Shown here piece by piece: positions 13,061-25,600 of a DNA stretch of 64,000 nt. The notes below the pieces were generated by a model. The model worked only from the letters and a program-made list of their open reading frames with translations. It did not search any database and had not been told where the DNA came from. Origin of the DNA: Stercorarius parasiticus (Eukaryota > Chordata > Aves > Charadriiformes > Stercorariidae); contig VWZL01003405.1 of assembly GCA_013396915.1 (NCBI GenBank), positions 598,025-662,024 on the forward strand, read 5' to 3'. Both the position numbers and the translations under genes were made by a program. The number at the start of each line of letters is the position of its first letter. Positions within the stretch are counted from its first letter, which is position 1.

Positions 13061-14588
13061 CCAGTTCACTATCCAGGATTGGTCTTTTCTCATGAACCAT
13101 AGTGATACTTTGCTTGCAGGACAAAAAAATGGGACTTTTTGGGGTTAATGGTAAGTGAGCAACTTCTGCTAGCTTTTTTATCCATTGCCTGCTTTCACAA
13201 ACAGACCAACAAGCCTTATTAAAAATATTAAGATGCTCAATCATCATTTTTTCTGGTCATACTGTCTCATTGGCCTGCCTACAGGTCATGTTGTCTTGAT
13301 GATAATGTTCCTTCTTTTAAAATGCTTTCTTCTAGAGGAATTTAGTTGGGGAACTGTGATAGCTGCCTAGCTGTAATTCGGAATTTTTGACACATTTTCA
13401 AGGCAGAAACACCATTTTCCTTATTACACAGTTCTTCAGCTCTGCACATACTTGGTATGTTCAGCCAGAACCTGCATGGGTGAGACTGGCATCCTTCTGG
13501 ACTATTATTGTCAATGATGAATTTAAGTGTCTCAGCCTTCCCCCGTCTGGCAAATTAAAAAAAATTGTTCAATTTGCATCTATGAAAGAAAAGGTTCAGA
13601 CGTAACCTGATTGCAGTCTGTAGGCACTTTGACAGAGAGAAAGCTGATGAAAGTACAGGAACCTAGAATTGATCAGAAAAGGGCATTAAATGGTTGAAAG
13701 ATAAAAACATTTAGGCTACAAAATGAAGTGCACATTTTCCACAGTGATGATGATGAGCAGCTGTGGGAACACATTACCAGTGTATTCTCCATACATGACA
13801 TATTAAAATTTTTTTTTTTTAAGAACATAGTATATGTCAGACATATGGACACAGAGCAAAGATTACTGCAAATTCCATGTCTTGAGTTGCTCAGGAGACT
13901 AAAATGTGTACATGAATATCTTTAAAGGCTGAAGAGCCTTCCATCAGTTTTCATCATTATAACCTGCTATTGAGTTTCATACATAACCTTTGAGAAAAGA
14001 AATGACAACCAAACCAAGCCCCAAACAGAATTATAGTACAGACTCAACTGCTTCCTTTGAATGGGTTTTTCCGTTCCAGAAATCAGCATTGACAGTGTTC
14101 ATTTCTGCGCCAGTGGAAGATTTAGATCTGCTCTTTTGTGCCTTTTGGTGAATAAGAAAATTACACTTTATGCATCTATTAACTTAAATTTTCATTACTT
14201 AAGAATTTCTTTGGTTGAATATCATAACATTTCATATTTAACACTATTCAGTTTGTAATTTTGTTTAAATATCCTGGCTGCTAGCAACAATATTTAAAAA
14301 TACTTACTACATTTACAATTACTATACTTAATCAACCATCTAAAAATATGGGAGATACTTAGCTTTTCATTAATGGATTGTAGTTGGGATTGATGTTACT
14401 TTCATTCAATACTTCAAATGTTCTGAGGCATGTCTGCTGTAAATCTTGTATGATCCAGAGATGCCACTGTATCTTCTTTAGTGGTTTGTTTTGGAGCAAT
14501 GGTATGGGTTTGAAGTGAATTCCTTGAATACCACTATTGTGCACTGATTCTGTTTGCAGAATGGTTTTGGTGCATGCAAACTTGTTTC
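13061..14588. other. Non-coding DNA, nothing firmly identified
   Basis: No gene recognised. The left half (to about 13560) may continue the possible LINE remnant described at 12890-13060. The right half is AT-rich with a poly-T run near 13810. Confidence 0.45.
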
Positions 14589-15545
14589 ACAGAATCACAG
14601 AATTGCAGAATGGTAGGGGCTGGAAGGGACCTCTGGAGATCATCTAGTCCAACCTCCCTGCCCAAGCAGGTTCACCCAGAGCAGGTTCCACAGAAAGGCA
14701 TCCAGGCAGGTTTTGGATATCTTCAGAGAAAGAGATTCTACAGCTTCTCTGGGCAGCCTGTTCCAGTGCTCTGTCACCCTCAAAGTAAAGAATTTTTTCC
14801 TCATGTTGAAATGGAATTTCCTGTGTTATAGTTTGTGCCCACTGCCCTTTGTCCTGTCGCTGGGCACCACTGAAAAAAGCCTGGCCCCATCCTCTTGACA
14901 CCTGCCCTTTAGATATTTATAAGCATTGATGAGATCCCCTCTCAGTCTTCTGTTCTCCAGGCTAAACAGACCCGGGTCTCTTGACCTTTCCTCATAAGAG
15001 ATGTGCTCCGTTCCCTTGATCATCTTTGTAGCCCTCTGCTGGACTCTCTCCAGTAGTTCTCTATCTTGAGCTGGGGAGCTGAGAACTGGAGACAGTACTC
15101 CAGATGTGGCGTCACCAGGGCAGAGTAGAGGTGGAGGATAATCTCCCCCGACCTGCTGGCCATGCTCTTTCTAATGCACCCCAGGATACCATTGGCCTTC
15201 TTGTCCACAAGGGCACATTGCTGGCTCATAGTTAACCTGTTGTCCACCAGTACTGCCAGGTCCCTCTCTGCAGAGCTGCTTTCCAGCAGGTCAACCTATA
15301 CTGGTGCATGATGTTATTCCTCCCCAGGTGCAGGACCCTACACTTGCCCTTGTTGAACTTCATTAGGTTCCTCTGCGCCCAACTCTCTAGCCTGCCCAGG
15401 TCTCGCTGTATGATGGCACAGCCTTCTGGTGTGACAGCCACTCCTCCCAGTTTTGTGTCATGAGCAAACTTGCTGAAGGTGCACTCTGTCCCCTCATCCA
15501 GGTCGTTGATGAAATGTTGAACAAGACTGGGCCCAGTACAAACCT
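14589..15545 (-). mobile_element. CR1 LINE, 5'-truncated, antisense
   Basis: The element starts at its 3' end with the octamer-type tail (AGAATCACAGAATTGCAG) and the typical CR1 block around CTGGAAGGGACCTCTGGAGA. It then runs through the 3' UTR into the C-terminal third of ORF2 on the minus strand. Recognisable ORF2 peptides are [13 protein letters not shown] (15020-15247), [13 protein letters not shown] (14826-15023) and a [24 protein letters not shown] segment (15232-15441). These three pieces lie in three different frames, so at least two frameshifts have occurred. A nonsense change ends the frame after GSGHKL. The RT catalytic core is absent because of 5' truncation, the usual outcome of target-primed reverse transcription. 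It is dead. Its 3' end differs from the copy at 21.24 kb, so it belongs to another CR1 subfamily. Confidence 0.95.
14826..15441 (-). pseudogene. Degenerate CR1 ORF2 C-terminus
   Basis: This is the broken coding part of the CR1 element at 14589-15545. In full-length CR1, ORF2 encodes an endonuclease and reverse transcriptase that copy the element into new sites. Only the region after the RT palm/thumb remains, split among three minus-strand frames (15232-15441, 15020-15247, 14826-15023). The stop after GHKL comes from an AAA to TAA change relative to the expected K-L-K-H continuation, judged from the family pattern. No catalytic aspartates are present. It is not expected to make a protein. Confidence 0.9.
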
Positions 15546-18500
15546 GAATCCTAGTCCTGTATCTTTTCTTCAGATATCACCTAATGTGCTCCAACCCCAG
15601 TGGGGACAGAAAGTCCAAAACAAGGATGTTTTGGAGCTATTTGAACGGCACATGCATGTGGGACCATTTGCTCCAAGACACCACAAAAAACCTGGTTTGA
15701 TACCCACCCCAAAATGCACAGTCTGGATGCAGGGCAAGTTGCTCTTGATTTAAATTACTTGTTCATTTAGAGATATTGTCTGATTATTGTATTGTAGACT
15801 TCCTTCTTATTCCATTCCTGTCAGCAAGAGCATTAACCTCAGGGTTTAAAAGCTGCTTTCTGCGCCCTCTTGCAGAAAACACAAATTGCTTAATTTTAAA
15901 CAAGAAAGAGCACTTCTGACTGAGGACATCTTGGTTTCCGTAACCCAAACTTAGGTAGAGTTGATTCTGACAATTTATTCTTTAAATTCTGGTAGGAGCT
16001 GAGCTGATGACAGAAAGAGACATAAAAGGCAAGTTCTAGACCTTTAAGAAAACTTTGTTAAACCAATTTTAATTTAAAATCAGTTGAAGAATTCTACACT
16101 TAGAATAATCAGAAATTCTCTTCTTTTCAGCATTCAAATTACAGACTGCATTTTCATTGTCCTAATATACATCATCTGTCAAGATAGCAGCTTTCAATTT
16201 GATTGTTAATTATTCTTCTTTATATGACATTTGAGCCATTTTAGAGCTTTATTCCTTTTTGTAATTAGATGTAGTGATTATAATGTCTTCTATACGCTGT
16301 TCAAATATTCTTTTAACAGTGCTTGACTTTACATATCCATTCTTGCCTCCGGGTATTTGGCAAGTTCTCTCACTCTCCATTGAACATCTCCAGGTATGTC
16401 CCTGTTGTTTTTCCATTCAAGTATCTCAAACTGTTCACTAATGTAGTTGATGCCTCCGTATCAAGTCTCAGCAGACAGTCACGTGTTGAGTTTCTGCTAA
16501 CTATTCCTTCCTAGCATTTCCATTTGGGTTTTTTTCTTTCCATTTCTGAGCTTTCTTGTATGCTCTATTGACTCAACTGAAATTCAAGTTTTCATTTAGG
16601 CAACCTATTTTTTAATTTTTATTTTGTTTTTCTTCAAGGACATTTTCAGTTTTTTCTGTCCAGTAATCTGTCATTTCATTTTATGTCATCTTCTATTTTT
16701 AAAAGACTAATGGTTTCTTATGGTAACTATAAAAATTATGTGATACGCTTGAGCTCGTGACAACAGGCTCATATATAGACTGAAGTATGTTGGCTTTCTA
16801 ATTCCTCAGTAATATATGCAATTAATCTGATACCTACAGTGAGATCAATCTTACTGCAGGTCTACACAAACTATTTGCACTGCTACCGACATGACCTCCA
16901 TCGGTTTAATGTCTAATTATACTATTCTTGATTCCTCTCTCCTCAGATAATAGATGGTTCTTGGTCTAGACAGACATTGTTCTTTTAATCTTAAGACTAG
17001 TTGTGATCTCAACCCCCAAACCCTATATCGAAGTGCCTGTGAACGTAGGGGCCAAACTCAGCTATCACTTTCCCATTTTGCCTTTTTTCTTCTATGCTCC
17101 TTTCATCATAATTATAGTCACTTCAGAAGACTTGAAATTCAAACAGGATTTATATCTCAAAGCTTTCATCCTTTTGAGCCAAAATCTCACTTCGCCATAT
17201 CTACAAGCTCATTATCATTAGGAGTAATTCTATTTGTGTTTTTTTTTTGTGTGTGATTTTTAAACAAAGGATACCCCTTAGACAAAACATTTGTTTTGAC
17301 AACAGAAAATCTGAAAAACTGAATGTACCACTGTAATCATCACTAATGGGAAATATTCACTTCTTACTGTTCCAGTTCTTTGAACAGTTTGCAGGTTTCA
17401 AATCATACACTTTATTAAGTATTGTCTTTGCCACAAATATATTTGGGTTTTTTTGCTCTCTGTGCCTTTCAAATACAAGAGAACAAAACATAAATATATT
17501 TTTAAAACCACCTATAGTGTACGCCATATTTTTTACTTTCTTCTCCTTTATCACAAGTATTTGAATAATCACTGTGGAAGAGCCACAAGCTAGAAAGGCT
17601 TTCATTTTCTCAGTTTTACTCTGCATCCTTTAAAATAAAGCTGGTGTGAAACATCATGAGTCACCATGGTCTTTGACCCTGAGGTCTACTGCAAATACTG
17701 GTCTCTGGGTGGTGTTTAACATCTTGGCTATAATTTAAAAAGCTGTGAATTGTCAGAATAGAGCTAACAGGTAGAATATATGTTTCACTGTGAAAGTGAA
17801 ATGGGCAATACAATGCTTTTCTTTAAAGATTTCAGATCTATTAAATTTCCTGTCCCAAACTTTCAAGTCAAGATAGTTCAAATCATTTGCCTCCTGAGCA
17901 TGTTGCAGATTACCATTACTTAATTACAGAGGATATAGTTTCTCTTAGCAACGAACTGTAGAATTATCTGTAGGCACTGGTCTGCTGAGCAAATATTTCG
18001 AATATTATGTTGAAATAGCTGACATTGTGTTAAATAACAAAAGATGTCAAGGTGTCTAGGCTAGGCAACCTTTTACAATTCAAAATAGCTTCAAGAAAGG
18101 GAGAGCGACTAAGATTTTCAAGAAGGTCATAGTGATTTGGGGTGCTGCTTTTTTCTGGAGTCTATCTTGAGGATTTTGTTTGAAGTTCCTGATTTTCTGA
18201 AATTTTGACGAGACATTATCTGGAAAGCATTCTCCATGAAAATGTTTCAAAGATTGGTATTCAAAACTTCAGAGCACTTTAAGGTCAGCTTTGAAAATTT
18301 ATTATGACATTTTCTCAAATTAGTACTTGCTTGGCTGTGCTCTGGAAAAGAGCTTTCCCACGTCTTTTTAGTCTTCAATCCTTCACTAGCTTGTAGGAGT
18401 GCAAACAGGGATTCACCAAAATGTTTCTGTCACTTTCTGATCAAACTTAAAGAAATGATCAGTGCTTAAAGGGAGACATACATGGTATTAATGTTTCGTT

Positions 18501-19584
18501 CTCTTTCAGTCAGATAACCAGGGAAATCTGTCTTTCCATAGAAGGCAGTTTAGCAAATGGCAATCTTCATTGCATCATACAAACAATTGAAAAAGATTAG
18601 AGAAAACCACTACTAATTGGATCAATATAATCCAATTTCTCTCTCCTTAATTAGAAAGCAAACTAGATACAAATTCTTTATATCTTCTTCCATGCAATCC
18701 TATCTTTTATATGCAATCTTATACAATATTCATCAGCAATATTTGATATTTCTATGGAATCTTTCAGTAAGATTGCTAAATGTGAAATGTAGTCTTTCAC
18801 GTAAAATGGAAAGAAATAGGTATAATTAAAAATGTTTTTTTCCCCACTATAAAAGCCAGTCATTTTTATGTTTCGAAATGTGTCTAAAATATTTGATGAA
18901 AATACATATTATATGCTGTTAGTTGTTTCTGTCCTTCAATCTATGCTTCGATTAAAATGTGGTTTTGGTTAATATGACCACGTATCGTCACTCTGCAATT
19001 CTGTAACTATTTAGCAGCCGCAAAATATTAAAATACAAATGCCACTGAGGCTATGGTGACAAAATAAAGCTCTCTGAAGAGTTATGAAATCTAATGTTAA
19101 TGATGAAAGTAATGGAAGAGTTCAAAGAGATCTTACAGTTTATTTTTAGGGCATAAACAAATCTATGTGGACAGAGGATTTTATAGCTTTCTACTATTGA
19201 TTTTTTTGAACTTCCTTAAAATACCTGCGTGACTCACTCTAGTGCTTCCTATCTTCTGTGTAATTTTTCTTGGCGGATCATTTAAACTTCAAACTTGTTG
19301 AAGTAGGAAGTTTACAACCTAGAGCTGCAAATCTAGTAGGAGACACTGAAGTTTTGACTTGCATTGTGCAAACATGCACTTTCTCAGAGGTTCATAAACC
19401 AGCAAGTTATAAGTACAATAATTTTTCTTACATCATTCCTCTCGTGGATTTGTTATTTCAGTTAGGCCATTCCACACTTTATTTTGAAGATGGGGAGATA
19501 TGCCTATTCCGCTGTGATCCATTAGGACTTAGTGCCAGTTGAACTGCTAAGGAACTTTCCTTTCTATCTGGGAAAAAAGTCATG
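15546..19584. other. Non-coding DNA, no gene recognised
   Basis: Similarity to CR1 ends abruptly near 15545. The next ~200 bases are GC-richer and not recognised. The rest is AT-rich with several T-runs (for example near 17240) and short chance frames of up to 100 codons (16954-17256 plus) lacking motifs. Confidence 0.5.
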
Positions 19585-19627
19585 TTCTTTCTCTTTCTTT
19601 CTCTCTCTCCTCTCTTTCCTTCTCCCT
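19585..19627. repeat. CT-rich microsatellite-like tract
   Basis: A run of about 43 pyrimidines built mainly from TTTC, TC and TTCC blocks. It makes the K/R/E-rich minus-strand frame at 19564-19830, which is therefore a low-complexity artefact. Confidence 0.8.
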
Positions 19628-21239
19628 TGGTGTCTTTCCCACCTTGCACTTGACTGATCCATTGTTTCAGGTGAATGCAGCTGTTGCTTTAACTTTTCTT
19701 TTTCTGCTTCCCACACTTTCGAACCACTGGACTGTTGGAAAGAAATTTGCTGAAAATCAAAGACTGTCGTGACACTTCTGCCTGAAGGTAAGCTAGGCCT
19801 CTTTTTCCAGCTGTCCTCTAAGCCATCCACTGCTTCCTGGCTTCATTTCTGACAATTCTGAATCACTTTTTGCAAAATCATTGAAAAAAATAATATATTT
19901 GTATTAACAGCAGCTTCGTCAGACATCATCTTTCTTTGTCTTCTCTTCTCTTCTCACGTGGCTCTGCAATACTGTATTTTAATAACTGTCCCTTTGGAAC
20001 CTTTTTCTTATCTTCACATAGCTTTCTTCCTTCCACCTTTCATTACAGTGCCCCTTGATCATGAAGAAGTTTGCTTCATTTCTAGTTATTTGAGATGCCT
20101 ACCATTTATTTTGTGCTTTAAAGGATAGCTAGGTTTCTTGTTAATGAGGGGACATGACCACAAGGCATGCCAACACAGCATGCTCAAGTTTGGTTTGCTA
20201 CTGGGTCTGTGAGTTTCTGAAATCTTTTGAAACCTGGCAGAACTCTATTAACTTCAATTTTGCATTAAAACTTTTTATATTCATAGAACAAATGCTTCAA
20301 ACAAAAACATTTATCATTTTGTTTCTCTTAAAGAAACAATTTTTTTATATGAACAACCAGAGGTCTACCATTGTCTTTAAATCAACAGGGATTACTTTGC
20401 AGGCTTACATACTGAAAGAAGAATACAATAAAAACACTTGTGGGATGAAACAAGAAGGAAAGGCATCCAACTGTATTGAATTGCTACAATAAATCTTACA
20501 ACCAAAATAAATAAATCATGAAATCTAGAATATGGGATTTTTAGGTAGAATTTAATTAACGCACTGCATTAAACAAAATTTTTCAAGACTATTTCCTCAG
20601 CAAGGGGGTACTTTAATAAATAAAACCAACATCCATTCTTAATATTTCATATCAAGAGTTATTACAGATATTTCAGATGCTAAAACTGTAATGGTTGGAT
20701 ATTCTTTATTGCCAACTTTCTTCTGTATAAATAACCTGCTGCCAAGAAGCTAGAATTTCTTGGTGCCAAGTGATTTGATTTAATGGGCAGATAATCATCT
20801 GTTGATTCTTTCTAATCTAAACAGGGTGTTTTGAATAAAAGATAGAATATGGGAGGTAGGTGGTAAAGCACATGAAGCACATGATGTTTTCACAAAACGG
20901 CAAAAATTGAAAATCTAAATCAGTGACTGAAGGGTAGGTTTTCAAAAGGCCATTTAAAGCCAGAATTTTGAAAGATTAACTCTAACTTTGGTGCCAAACA
21001 TCCTCTATAAACAAATTATTTTAGTTTCATTTTGTATCTGCAGTGAATTTTAAAAATTATTTTAACAACTTGTTGCTCTTTTAAACAATTATGTAGCAAA
21101 CAATAAACAAATATGCATTTCTTGTCATTTTGGTGGCTGGCCAATTTAACAGTTCTTTTAGTGGTACTGACTTCAGTTAATAGACTATTCTATATTAATG
21201 TTACCCCAGTTTTGATAAGGTTCAGGAGAAATGGGAAAC
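19628..21239. other. Non-coding DNA, nothing identified
   Basis: AT-rich unique sequence. A 112-codon plus frame at 20154-20492 has no recognisable domain and unremarkable composition; treated as chance. Confidence 0.5.
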
Positions 21240-22678
21240 ATAACCCCCATTTTTAGAAAGGGAAAAAAGGAAGACTCAAGGAACTACAGGCCAGTCAGTC
21301 TCACCTCTGTGACCTCCCAAGATCATGGAGCAGATCCTCCTGGAAACCATGCTAAGGCACATGGAAGATAAGGAGGTGATTGGTGACAGCCAACATGGCT
21401 TCACGAAGGGCAAATCATGCCTGACAAATTTGGTGGCCTTCTATGATGGTGTCACAGCATTGGTGGATAAGAGAAGAGCAGCTAACATCATCTACCTGGG
21501 CTTGTGCAAAACATTTGACACTGTCCCACACAATATCCTTGTCTCTAAATTGGCGAGACTTAGACAGATGGACAGATGGATTTGACAGATGCATTTGATG
21601 GATGGACCACTCGGTGGATAAGGAATGGGCTGGATGGTCACACTCAAAAAGTTGCGGTCTATGGCTCGATATTCAAGTGGAGACCAGTGATGAGTGACGT
21701 TCCTTAGGGATAGGTATTGGGACTGGTACTGTTTAACATCTTTGCTGTGACATGGATAGTGGGATTGAGAGCACTCTCATCAAGTTTGCCAATGACACCA
21801 AACTGTGTGGTGCAGTCAGCATGCTGGAGGGAAGGGATACCATCCAGAGACACCTGGAGATGCTTGCAAGATAGGCCTGTGTGATCTCATGAAGTTCAAC
21901 CAGGCCAAGAGCAAGGTCCTGCATGTGGATCAGGGAAATCCCAACCACAAATACTGTGTAAGCAGAAAATGGACTGAGAGTAGTCCTAAGGAAAAGGACT
22001 TGGGGGTGTTGGTTGATGGGAAGTTCAACATGAGCCGGCAATGTGTGCTTGCAGCCAAGAAAGCCAACCGTATCCTGGGCTGCATCAAAAGAAGTGTGAC
22101 CAGCAGGTTGAGGGAGGTGATTCTACCCATCTACTGTGCTCCTGTGAGACCCCACCTGGAGTACCGCCTCCAGCTCTGGGGTCCCCAACATAAGAAGGAC
22201 ATGGACCTGTTGGAGTGAGTCCAGAGGAAGGCCATGACGATGATCAGAGGGCTGGAGGATCAGCCTCTGAAGACAGGCTGAAAGAGCTGTGATTGTTCAG
22301 CCTGGAGAAGAGAAGGCTCTGGGGAGACCTTATTGTAGCCTTCCAGTACTTAAAGGCGGCCTACAAGAAAGATGGGGAGGGACTCTTTATCAGAGACTGT
22401 AGTGATAAGACGAGGGGTAATGGTTTTAAACTGAAAGAGGGGAGATTTAGATTAGATATCAGAAAGAAATTCTTTACTGTGAGGGTGGTGAGACACTGGA
22501 ACAGGTTGCCCAGGGAAGTTGTAGCTGCCCCATCCCTGGCAGTGTTCAAGGCCAGGCTGGATGGGGCTTTGAGCAACCTGGTCTAATGGAAGGTGTCCCT
22601 GACTGGCATGGAGGGTTGGAGCTAGATCTTTAAGGTCCCTTTGAACCCAAAGCCTTCTATAATTCTATGATTCTATGA
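21240..22678 (+). mobile_element. CR1 LINE, 5'-truncated, sense; largest young copy
   Basis: About 1.44 kb of CR1 in sense orientation. It begins inside ORF2 just before the conserved GGAACTACAGGCCAGTCAG block. It then carries the RT core, the C-terminal region and a ~70-bp 3' UTR, and ends in the octamer tail (TTCTATAATTCTATGATTC, then TATG) at 22655-22678. Peptides typical of CR1 RT are visible: [29 protein letters not shown] and [11 protein letters not shown] at 21325-21585, then [16 protein letters not shown] and [14 protein letters not shown] at 21805-22218. Defects include a short GATGGA/GACAGATG-type expansion at about 21560-21610 that destroys the frame, stops between 21586 and 21804, and further stops and a one-base deletion near 22250. 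It cannot be autonomous. The sequence is close to CR1 subfamilies that were active in neoavian birds, so it is probably the youngest insertion in the window. Confidence 0.96.
21325..22586 (+). pseudogene. Broken CR1 ORF2 (reverse transcriptase)
   Basis: Remnant of the CR1 ORF2 protein, which in intact elements is an endonuclease-RT used for target-primed insertion. Three readable pieces remain: 21325-21585 and 21805-22218 in one frame, and 22293-22586 in another. The first contains RT motif A, here KTFDTVPHN, with Lys-Thr in place of the usual Lys-Ala. The region that should contain the YADD-type motif falls in the disrupted part (21586-21804). The second piece ends at a TGA where the family has CGA (LERVQRK), which fits decay of a methylated CpG. 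The third ends at the natural ORF2 stop after GALSNLV. The endonuclease domain is missing through 5' truncation. No function is expected. Confidence 0.9.
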
Positions 22679-25600
22679 AAGTTCTCAGAAACTTTTAGAT
22701 GCGTGACCTTTTTCCAAATAAACATATCTTAGTCTGTTAGACACCAAAGTCATAAAGCGCGGATGAGAAATTTTGTTCACATTGTATTTATTCAAATATA
22801 GGGACTATATAAACTGTGCTGAAGAGCCTCGAGAAATGAGATGGTATTTCTTCCACCAGTCTTCAGCTTATTTAATTTAACACTTAACTTCAGATTGTAA
22901 GATAGAAGTGGGTGGTGTTGGGAAGCATTCAGGATCCAGATGGATGCCTAGTGGAACACTCTAGTCAATAATAAACTTAGTAAAAAAGATTTTCTATCAA
23001 CTTGCAAACCCTTCTGTTTCCAATCAAGCATAGAAAGAGGAGAAGCAGCCTGGTGGCACGTATGTATTCTGATTCAAGTCACCAGCTGAAGATACCAAGC
23101 TATATTTGATCCCTCTGAAGCTTAAATAGCGTTTACACTTAAAATGTCTAGAGAGTTTATTTCTGGAAATGATGTAAGTCAGTAGAAGCTGGAAGAGTTT
23201 GACTGCAATATTGATACATTTGAGTAAATTTGTACCAGTGGAGGAAGCAAATGTCGCTGTTTGAAGGACTTAATTTCTTGGAAGAAGCAAGCCATGAGAG
23301 AAATCCTCCAGTAACATGGGTGATGTTTTCGATTTGCCTTGTACAAAAGTAACTTAATAATATTGTACAAAAAAGCCTTGTGCAGCCATAATGTCTATGT
23401 GAGTTCCAATTCTAAATACTAAGTGGGGCTTGCATAGTGCAGGTGACAGGTTTCATCATACAGGGGTACTAAGGAGTACTTATCAGCGAGTTGTGTTCAT
23501 CAGTAGTATAGTGTCCATTTGGGACACTAATGACTATGATTCTCAGCCATATATCATCTTATTTGTCCTTACTCCCTGCTTACTGTATGGTATTGATATC
23601 ATTGAAATTTTGCATCAACTGTAATTTCAATGGCATTTATAACAAATGGGTGTCAAACAGTAGGCATCTTTTGTATGTAAATAAAGTAGAGTATTTTTGA
23701 CTTCTTGAGGGGTTGCAATTATACAGTGCATCCAAACTTTTTATTAACAATTTGATCATTTCCCCAGGGCTTTCTCTTTTTTTCTCCTTGTTCTTTTTCA
23801 TAATTAAATATGATCCCAAGAAATAAACTCAGCTTATTGTTGACACATTCAAAAAGTTATAGGTCATTCTTTGTCTGCAGTAGATGGTTGACGTTTTCTT
23901 AAAGATGTCATGTTCTGGGTGAACTTTATGCATGGTATTTTGATAAATAATCTCATATTTTATTAATTATTTCCATGAGCACATTGTTTCTGGAAGGGCA
24001 GGTATGTGGTTTGAGGCTTTGCATGGTAATTAACACTGTGGTAGTGCAGTCTTTGCTCTTGTGTTTGAAAATGTCTTCCCCTTCCCTTAATTCCACATAA
24101 TACCCTGGGCCATTGCTATAATATGCCTGCAGATTTGCTGTCATCCCTAGGAGACACACAGACAGAAAAATAAATAGTTCTTTTAGTTTCTCCATTTAGG
24201 ATTCATCAGGCCTCTATTGATCTTTGTTATTTCCCTCAAAGGATTTTCTGAAGAGGCACATTAACTGTATAATAAATATTAAAGGCACTTTAACTTCTGG
24301 CAATGAAAGCTTTCCTATTTTAGGGTCTCTTCGGTATGCAGAAAGTGTACGTAACCATTGAAGTAACTACACTTACGCACCCATGTCCCCTCCTTGAATG
24401 GATCCTGCCTTGGTGGATCCCAAGCACTGTGAGAACACAGATGGGAATCGGTGGAATTACAAAGAGGTCAGGAAGGTTGAACATACTCAGACACTTTTTT
24501 TAATTTCCATTATAGTACAAAGCTTATCTAATATGAATGCAAAGAACTGTGTTTCCTCACACTCTGGGGCTGGGTTGCTCCTGGGAGAGATCAGAAGAAA
24601 GAAATTGTATGCTAGTCGTATGATCCCCAGCAGAGCCCCATTGCACTAGATGCTCACGCAGTAAGAAGATACACTCTTGCCCAAAGAGTTCATAAACTAA
24701 GTTCTGCGTTTCTTTTTTATCACAGATGGTCTCCCAGAACTCAGGATTCTCCTAGACCTGTAAGGAAAGCCCTGTAGTTTCTTGACTAGGACATTTTTTC
24801 TGAAATTGTCCCTGTGCATCAGCCAAAGGAAGCAATGCAGTATTGTTGTAAAGGTATGTCAGAGGAGAATACTTCTAGTTCAGAGTCAAAGAGTACAGGT
24901 TACTGCAGTCCCTAATGTCCGACTTGGCCATGCCTGAATACAAGCATGCAGACAACTACATTTGTGCTTTCCTATCACCACAGCCACGATGAATGCTGTG
25001 ACAGTAGGCATGAGTATCCTCAAAGTCTTTCTGGCTGACATTTCCAGGGTAAGGCAAACCATATGTCTGCATTGCCTGTTGGCATACAGCCTTCTTCAGT
25101 ACTCAAACAGCAGAAGGGATAAGAAGTTAGTCTCAAATGGTTAGAAAATAATTCTTTTTGCAGAAAAAAGCTCCTGGAGATTGCAAATGTGCCAGCCTCA
25201 GATCCTTGCCTACCTTCTGCATCCACCCACAACAAGTACAGTAAAGTAGGTGCTAAGCATGATAGAGCAGGCATGACCAACCATCTTGACTCTGCAAGTC
25301 ACATTTGCATATTCGTTGGAAATACACCACATAACTCAGAGAAACAAGGGAAAAGAGACTTCCTGAAACAGTTTGAGTAATAGAGCTCCCAGGCCCCTGC
25401 TTTGGGGTTTTCATTTGTGTTACAAGCTGACCCTGCAGTGCTGGTCACAACCAGCTGGTCACCTTCCACAGCTAGATACTCAGGTTACCTGGCCAGCCCC
25501 TGCGTCAGCACGGGCTCCACACCTCTCACTGGCCGGACTGGCCATCCCACTTTAAGTCAAGGGCAGACAAGTGAGCTGGCCAGCTATACATTCATATGGT

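Noticed and set aside
19564..19830. Lys/Arg/Glu-rich minus frame resembling a coiled coil
   Set aside because: The charged run is the translation of a CT-rich microsatellite-like tract.
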